Shown piece by piece: positions 56,501 through 64,000 of a stretch of 64,000 bases of DNA. The first letter of the stretch is position 1. Each line of letters begins with the position of its first letter. The position numbers and the translations under genes were made by a program. The stretch is from the NCBI GenBank assembly GCA_013400975.1, contig WBMZ01015705.1, positions 20,396 through 84,395 of the forward strand, read 5' to 3'. The notes beneath the pieces were generated by a model that was not told the DNA's origin, ran no database searches, and worked only from the letters and a program-made list of their open reading frames with translations. The stretch comes from Atrichornis clamosus. Lineage: Eukaryota > Chordata > Aves > Passeriformes > Menuridae.

Positions 56501-59500
56501 GAAGAAAACAAACAGCTTTCATTCAAAACCCCACTTATTAAAAAAGGTGTTATCAATCAAAGTACAAGAGTATACTTCCAGTAACCTTATGCATGCAAAC
56601 TAAAATTTCTAACAAAACTTATAAGTAGGCATTATTTCCTTTTTAAGCTTTCAACATGCTACACTGAAGACATCTGACATATCCTGTATTGTGTCAATTT
56701 CCCTGTGAACAGCAACCTGTTGACGTGCAAAGGATTTACGAAACTTTAGGGTTGACCGAGCTGGTGGCCTGATAGAGGTCAGGGTGACACCACCCCGTGT
56801 GCCCAGTCCAGCCAGCTGTGAGGCTGAGCACAGGGCAGGGCCAACCACACATACAGGCATGCTCAGCCTGCTCACAGACACCGACAGTATCGACAACCTC
56901 GTCCTGTTCCCTTGCTGGCACCAGGACGATGGTCCACTAGTGGGAAATATCTACGTGTACATATACAATACGGATCCCTCCGGCAGACGGCTCCAGGAGT
57001 AGCCCAGGGGAGATGGAGCAGGGTCTCTCACAGGGTTCTTGCGGCTCTCCACGTGTTCCAGCAGCATGCTGGGCTACCCTGTCAGGCTGAGGAGCCACAC
57101 ATAATCACATAAAAAAATCACAAAATCTAACAATGAGCATATCCAAGTTGTACATGATGGATGACAAGAAGCACGTGTCTCAGTGCTAGAACATCAGTGT
57201 TCATCAACCAGAAAAAGTATTTTTTAAAAAGCCATTGAGTTTCTGCCATGGATAACTTTGAAACTGCCACTCCTGCAGGCAGTGATCAAAAGGTGTTACT
57301 ACCAGCACACTACATACTGGCAGCAGCCTGATTGTAACTCTGTAAAATGTTGTCATCCCTATTTCAAGTAACAGTCACACTAAAATCCAGCTTTGCTACT
57401 ATAGATAAAAAAGCTGTTGATTTGTCATTTTTTACTGTGCTATTATGTTTAACAACCTAGTCAAGATCACGCTGCCCAGTTGTTTGGGAAAGGAGTTATC
57501 CCAGAAAACCTGTAGTTCAAAACCACAAGCTCACACACAGACAGGATTGAAGGTAAATGCAGGTATCATCTTCTGAAGGAGTGTGAGATGTGTGGCTACT
57601 ATCTGGGGAAAAAAAAAAAGTGCATCTAAAGGAAGAAGAATATTGTGATATCTCCAGGTGCTATTTCTTGAAAAGAAAGGAAAATGTAATTAAAGCAGGA
57701 GACTGAATATAGGAGGAAATCATAGTAGTTGAAAATTTCACATTCCAGAAGACAGAACTTCCATCTTCCTTCTGGACGCTATCCACAGAGATCTGGACTA
57801 GAGGTACATAGTACGAGGAGAGACAGTTTAGCCCAGGAATGTGATCAAATACCATCACTTTTCTTTTGATTTTTCAAGATGCCTGAATCGTGGTGAGATC
57901 CAAAGGTAACATTGCTAAGTCCACCTGTTGATCTGCCTTGTTCTGTTTGACTTTTCTCTTCAACGTCTACATGGCAGTCAAAATATAATCTTAAATTAAC
58001 TTCGTCATTTTTAACTTGGTAGTTTTATTTTGGATCTGAGGTGCTGGTGGAGTATTTTCCTTCAATTTGATCATAAAGAAGGAATTATATTTTGAAATAC
58101 ATTTTAACTTCCATTCATCATGTTGCTTTCGTAGTTTACCATGTCCAGGCTTGACGAAGTGTTGATCAATCATACATTGAGAATATGACTCAGATAGTAG
58201 AAAGCACAATGAAAGTTGTGTTTCTCTGACTGCAAATTTTAATAAAAGGAAACTGCTCTTTGAAGAATGCCAACTTTTTTCACCCTGCAGCCAAAGGGAG
58301 GTCCAATAAACCTTAGAATAAAAAGTCAAAATCACTATCTTCCTCCATACGAACCAGTATTTCAGAGTTCATTACAAATGCCTTTAGCAGAAAGAGTTCA
58401 AAAGAAGTTGGATTAAGCATCAATTAGCATGGTGTTAGTAAAGCTGTCCTCAACCAAATAAACATTTTTTGTTGTTGCTATTAGCTAGAAATGGAAATAT
58501 TTTCATTGTTGCAGCAGGGAAATTCTGTGTCATGCAATTATTTAAAATCATTTTTACACTTTAACATAATTATGTGTAATAAAAAACATATACTATTTGT
58601 TTTGGAAAAGTCAAAACAAAAGATTTGGCAAAGACCTATAATGGTATAATTGCATTAAGAAAAACATGGAGAATAGAGTCACACATTCATATATTCCTAT
58701 GTTATTTAATTAAATAAAACCTAAGGTAACTATAGTTTGTTCCAAGACCAAAAACATACTGGCCGTTTCATTTTGAGAGGTATTCCATGGCTTTGTACTC
58801 TGGTAAATTGTGCCCAGTGATCTGCACTTTGGCCATTTACTTGTTCACAGGTAATGTTCCTTGTTGCAAGTTGTGATGACTACTAGATTTTATAAACATA
58901 ATTTTTTTAAAAAGGACTTATTTGGCCATCAGTTATTCATGAACTGTTCTGTATAGCTTCTGACCTTTTGTAGCCAGACATTAAGATATATTAATATAGT
59001 CCTTCATACATTCAATGCGAAAACCCACTCTGTTAAAAGACTAAGAAACAAAGCAAAGCCAAACCTCATCAGCCAGCTAAGCCGACCAGAAACAGGACAA
59101 AATACTGATAGGTAACACAGAAAAACAAACACCTGAAGCTGTGTGCATTAAGGAGGAACTTATCTGGGACCAGCTACAGCTGTGAGGTCATTCTCTTACA
59201 ACTATCAAATAGCTGGAAAGGGGAAGCTGAGAACGTCTTTTGCTATGGATAAGTGGCTGGGAGTGCGGGACTGTCTGGCAGGGCATGTCTGCACATATCA
59301 CACATTAGTCGTCATGACAACACAAACTTTCCTTGCGTCAAAGTAGGCCATTACTGTGGGTTTTCCACCTGATTCTCGCCAATGCAACAAGCCCAATCAA
59401 CTGTGCAACTTGTTTAAGTGATTTTCCACAGACGTTATTAAAGCAGAATGTTTACTATAATTTACTAAATTTACTAAAAGGTCCTGTGCAAAGCTTTTCC

Positions 59501-62500
59501 TGAGGAGAGCCTCCTCACTGAGGTTTATTTATTATACCAACTCAAAGCTCTTATTTTCTTATTATCTCTTTACTTAGTAAACTAGCATTGTTAGATAATA
59601 GAAGAATATCTATCTGAGAGTTTCCTTTTGGAAATCATTAGTTCAGTTTAGTGGGTGTGTCCTTTTTGCTTTTTCATATAATCTGGAAGCATCTGGATTA
59701 GTTCCTTAGCAACACTTTTCAGTTTGCCATTTGCTTTTATTCAGCTCCCCAAAGAGTGCTTTTTAAGCTGTAGTAACGTTGACCATTTCAGAGAAGAAGC
59801 TTTTATTTTTCCTCTTGAATGAATGGTGAGATCATGCCCAGATATCACATCCTGACAGGAACATTCTCCAGTATATTAAAAACTGTCCTTGCAACAATGA
59901 AATACTTTTAAACTGAGATAATAGGTGAATTACTGGCAAGAATACTGATAACTTTGTCTATTGTGCTTGGCAAGGGCACAAGAGGAAAAGGAAAGCTAAT
60001 TACTTAGTGTTCTGTATAGAAAGTTAATTTTTACTAAACCAAAGCTTAGACATTTATCAGAACCAACAAAGGTACTTCTCACCTTATTCATAAACGTCTA
60101 GCACCTTGCTTTACCTACCCACATACAGAGGGCAGTCTAGTTATCCAGCACACCACACAGTGCTGCTTACAAATCCCTGCATATTTGTAAATACCAAATC
60201 TATAGCATGAATTTTACATGTACTGAGATCAAATGACTTGAGCGTTGCCCCCTTTGGACACCATAGGTGCCATAAAATACACATCACCCATACAGATAGA
60301 GAAAGTCCTTCCAGATAGTTAAAGGCCAAAACATTGATTCCTGTGTCTGTATTTTGCAGTTCCACCCTTCATCACGCAAAGAAGAATTATACACTGTTTC
60401 AAAGGTGAAGATTTTCATGTCATGCTCAGACAATGATAAACCTGACATTTTAAAGTTAATTATGATGAAATAATAAAACAGAGGAGGACAAAGAGTGCTA
60501 CAATGAAAAATTTGTGCCAGCAAAAGTCTGTTCACCCATTAACTTCTGTGGAAAGGCCCTGAGACATACAATGGGCTGCTGACTAAACAGAGACTCTGCT
60601 CCTGATCACTCATTGCCCAGAGTCCCCAAAATGTATCATGCTCTCTTTGCTCCCTGGCACTTTTACAAGTTTAATGAGTTCCATGTGCCACAGCACTAAT
60701 CAGTTTATCTACATATAAATATATTCCAGTAAAAAAATGTTTAAATTCTGTGTGCAGACTTCAGCACATTTTGTGACCTGAAATGTTTCTGTCCAAATAA
60801 GTACATTTCCTGAACCCCGCAATAAACAGTCTCTTTGGCTAGGACCTTATCCTACCTACTCCACTTCTCCTGTTTCACCAGAACAAAAGGCACTTCACAT
60901 TCCTGAGGAGAGCTAATCAGTTTGCCACCCACCACAACTCTTTGTGTAGCTTCTTTGGACCTGGTCTCTGGCTGCAGTGTGGAAATCCAGGCAATGAACT
61001 CCAGTATGGCAAGGAGCAATTATTATTGTGTGTAATGTAAAATGGCTTTTTGGCATCACTCTTCTGCCACAACGTCCAGCACAGAGAAACAGAACTGGAA
61101 TTTCAACACACATGGGTATCTATTTATTTGAGTAAACTGAAATTCAGAAAGTTGTAAAACTAATATAAGTCCTCCTTCTTTAGTCGCACTCATGTGTATG
61201 AACTAAAAATCTAAAGATCCATCAGAAACTTTTAATCTATCAAGAAGCCAGAATGAAACCGTCTTGGAGGACATTTGACAACACGTAGTTTGTTTTTTCT
61301 GTTCAATCTCTGATGTTCATACACTCGAGTCTAGGCCTTGCTGCCACAGCAACTGTTGATATGGTTAGCAGTGGGATCAATAGCAGAGGAAGGAGGGACA
61401 AAATGGAGCTGTTAACTGCCAAATCTGTAATTTATGTTACCTGTCAGCAGGTCCTGTGACCCATGCCAGCCCTGCTAAAGAGAGATAAGGTGTATCATAC
61501 CATCATCTGACACAGCACTGACACAGATAGCGCAGTGTCAATGCTGAGCACTCACTCAGAAGATAAGCAAAATGGAACAGATAGACAAACAATGGATAAC
61601 CAACATCATGTCTGTGTTCCTGCCCCTACCACAGACATTTCACCTTTATCATACTTACAGAGGCTGCTCTTGCAATTCAATGGAAAAATAATTATAATTC
61701 TTTTCACTCTAACAGAATGCACTGCCTCTGAGATGCCCCTTTTAAAATTACAGAACTTTGTGGTGCAATGTTGGGTTTGCTCCCACTTAAGACCTGGACT
61801 TTCAAATACTGCAAGAAGACACTTGGTGGCACTCATTCAACATCATTTTTACTTCCCATGCCACTGATTTTCTGGGTTAAACTAAAAACACGAAAAAAAC
61901 CTCCCCTTAGTAAGTTTATCCTATGAACTCTGTCACTAAGAACAGCTTTTGCAGTCATTATTCACTTTTTGACTTAATTATTAATGATGTAAAAAAAAAA
62001 TTTGTTTTTTGTAAAAGAAAAACAAAGATCACTTTATGATTGTAAACTGGTCATTAAATTTGAGCTGAGATGCTTTTGCCTACCAGTTACTTCGCTTTTC
62101 TGCTTTGATGGGCACCTAAAATTTACTCCCTGTATAAAGCGCAAATTCTTTGTCCCTACATGTTACTGTTCATTGCAACTTGCGTACAGCTTTTTGAAAG
62201 CAAATAAAAAGAAATAAACCCTGACTGAACCATCTGGTAACCAGAATAGTTAATTAGAGACAACTACAAAGGAGGTAGAGAACTGCACTGGCTGTACCTG
62301 GTAGTCCTAATTTGTACTTCTGAGTGACAGCTACCTGCAACCCAGTATTCATACTGTGTTTTCAGAAAGACATAGGGGAAGCAGCAGCACCCTGACCCAT
62401 TTAGATGAATACCTATAACCCCTCTACAAAATCCTACTTTTCCAATAACTAACCCCGTATCTCATGGACAGTACCCTAAAGTTCTGCCAAGGACCACAGC

Positions 62501-63824
62501 CTTATCACTGACACCTGGCATCAAGGCCGCTGAAAGATCTGACAGTCAGGAGGGGATTTATCTATTACCCGTAATAGCAGAACAGTATTACGTTAGTTAA
62601 GGATAATCCAACACCGTTAGACAGCTCAAAGCTTGACTGAAGGTGCCTCCTTTGTGGGAGGGGGAGGATCAAGCCCAGATGTCCCTGCAACTCTCCACTG
62701 ACCGTACTCAAAAGAAAACTCCTACAAAACACAGGTTACAAATAGGTCAGTGTCCACTCAGTGGGAAGAGTGACAAAGCAAGGGAGCACAGCTAAGCACA
62801 CAAGACAGCCCATGCTCAAAACGCAGATAATGCTCTCACTGAAGTTGTAGGAGGCCTTCCTCTAGAACATAAGCAGGGCCATCATCCATCCCCACTATCT
62901 TTCAAGAACAGCCAAAAGAGTGACCCACAGCTGTTACTCCATGGTCACAGTGACCACAGGGCTTGATTACCCCATGGACGGACGCCCATTGGTCCTGAAC
63001 CTATGAAATCCACACTGCTGGGAAACTCCTTTCCCAGCAATTTTACTTTTGTTCCAAGTATTACCAGCTGCACCACGGAAGATTTAACTTTTTGGGACAA
63101 ACTGACCATTTCATTATCTTCATGTACTTGAATGCAAGTTCTTTGTATGCTCAGTACTGTTTACATACTTGAGGAAATGTTTTGCTGACAAGTTCTGTAG
63201 TTGTCCAATAATTTTACTAAAACCCAGCAGGCACTTTTCAAACCAATCAAAGATTTTTTATGTTAACAGGTGTGCACCCAAGCCAAATTTTTAATATCAG
63301 AACATGTAACTTTTGGCCATTCCAGAAAGAGTTTTATATTTTAAAATGTGAGAGTATTATCTTCTCCGTTTCCAAACTTTTGTGCAACTAAAGGGCTTTT
63401 CCTCTAACATTCTTCTAAAAAGAGAAAAAGACAGCCCACTGTTTTAGCAGAAACACAGGAAGGCAAAATGCAATCCAAAAGTGAATTACAATTAATGAGC
63501 TGAATATCATACTGAGCACTACTTGACCACGTTAAGTGTGTGGTCAAATACGAAGCACCTGCATGTGCTCTTCACACCAGGCCAGTATTCAGTGTACGCT
63601 GTGCCAGACATGTTTTGTCACCATGATCATACAGCCTTTCCCAGACAAAGTGCCAGAGCATTAGCCACAAAGAGCAGTCCAAAGCACTTTTGATGGCCTG
63701 TCCCTTGCAGGAAGGTGGGGCTGAATTGTATGGAAATGCCAACTGCGCAATTTCTGTGCATTTTAGGTACTTGGTATTTCATTACGGTTATTAATTGTTT
63801 TGTTAAAGTCTCGTTACAAGGAGA
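53524..63824. other. Intergenic sequence, no recognised gene
   Basis: About 10.3 kb. It is mostly AT-rich, with stretches dense in TTAATTA and TAATT words at about 56.1-56.35 kb and 58.4-58.75 kb. No coding exon, transposon or RNA gene was recognised. Open frames near 54.7-56.1 and 56.7-57.1 kb overlap on both strands and look like chance. Confidence 0.6.
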
Positions 63825-64000
63825 ATTGGGCGAGAATCACTGGTGGCCGAGCCCGCAGCCGTCCGGGGAAGCTGAGGGCACTACCCGAGCAGGCATCCGG
63901 CGAGGTTCGGAGCCGTGCGGCCGCTCCGTGCGCGCACGCTGCCCAGCGGGTGGTGCTGCGGGGCCGGGCTGCTGCGCCGCCCAGCCCGAGCGCCGCGCTC
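63825..64000. promoter_or_regulatory. CpG island edge, probable promoter of a neighbouring gene
   Basis: Composition switches abruptly from AT-rich to GC-rich, with about 25 CpG dinucleotides in the last ~175 bases, including GCGGCCGC at 63917-63924 and the run CCGTGCGCGCACGC. Almost no other part of the window has such CpG density. Unmethylated islands of this kind mark vertebrate promoters and first exons. The island runs off the window; direction and gene cannot be read. No long open frame enters it on either strand. Confidence 0.75.

Noticed and set aside
29646..63824. Exons of AUH, NFIL3 or other genes known near SYK in mammals
   Set aside because: No characteristic segment (for example a GGGLELALACD-type crotonase motif or a long single bZIP exon) was seen on either strand.

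Overview
This is vertebrate nuclear DNA, most likely from a bird. Coding sequence is split into short exons with GT-AG introns. The repeats are avian in type: 5'-truncated CR1 LINEs ending in the typical TCATAGAATCATAGAATG-like tail, and an ERVL-type solo LTR. The base composition is AT-rich up to an abrupt CpG-dense right edge. Nothing bacterial or viral in layout (operons, CRISPR, phage) is present.

Left half (1-29,650, + strand): the 3' part of SYK, the spleen tyrosine kinase. Eleven exons can be placed with consistent splice sites and phases (8632-8770, 10168-10249, 11329-11375, 15555-15623, 21665-21749, 22187-22364, 23553-23762, 24170-24359, 25738-25878, 26087-26199, 27758-27830). Joined, they give 441 residues: most of the C-terminal SH2 domain, interdomain B with its alternatively spliced 23-residue insert, and the complete kinase domain to the stop codon. 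The promoter, the N-terminal SH2, interdomain A and the start of the C-SH2 lie upstream, outside the window. The first 8.6 kb is intron. The 3' UTR probably ends near 29,645 after an AATAAA at 29,620.

Right half (29,650-63,800): about 34 kb with no gene I recognise. It holds a degenerate CR1 in + orientation (about 42.1-43.9 kb), a solo LTR (about 53.1-53.5 kb), a CA microsatellite, AT-rich stretches and a few unexplained open frames. The best of these is a possible minus-strand exon at 30,612-30,920 with good splice signals. The window ends inside a CpG island (from about 63,825), probably the promoter of a neighbouring gene.

The most interesting points lie in the SYK linker. The alternative 69-bp exon is kept with a weak donor. 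The human Ser297 position is Thr, the human Tyr364 position is Thr, and the residues after the Tyr323 equivalent are basic rather than acidic. The following exon has a tandem in-frame acceptor. No wholly new biological system is evident. Human residue numbers come from my memory of the human protein, not from a search.
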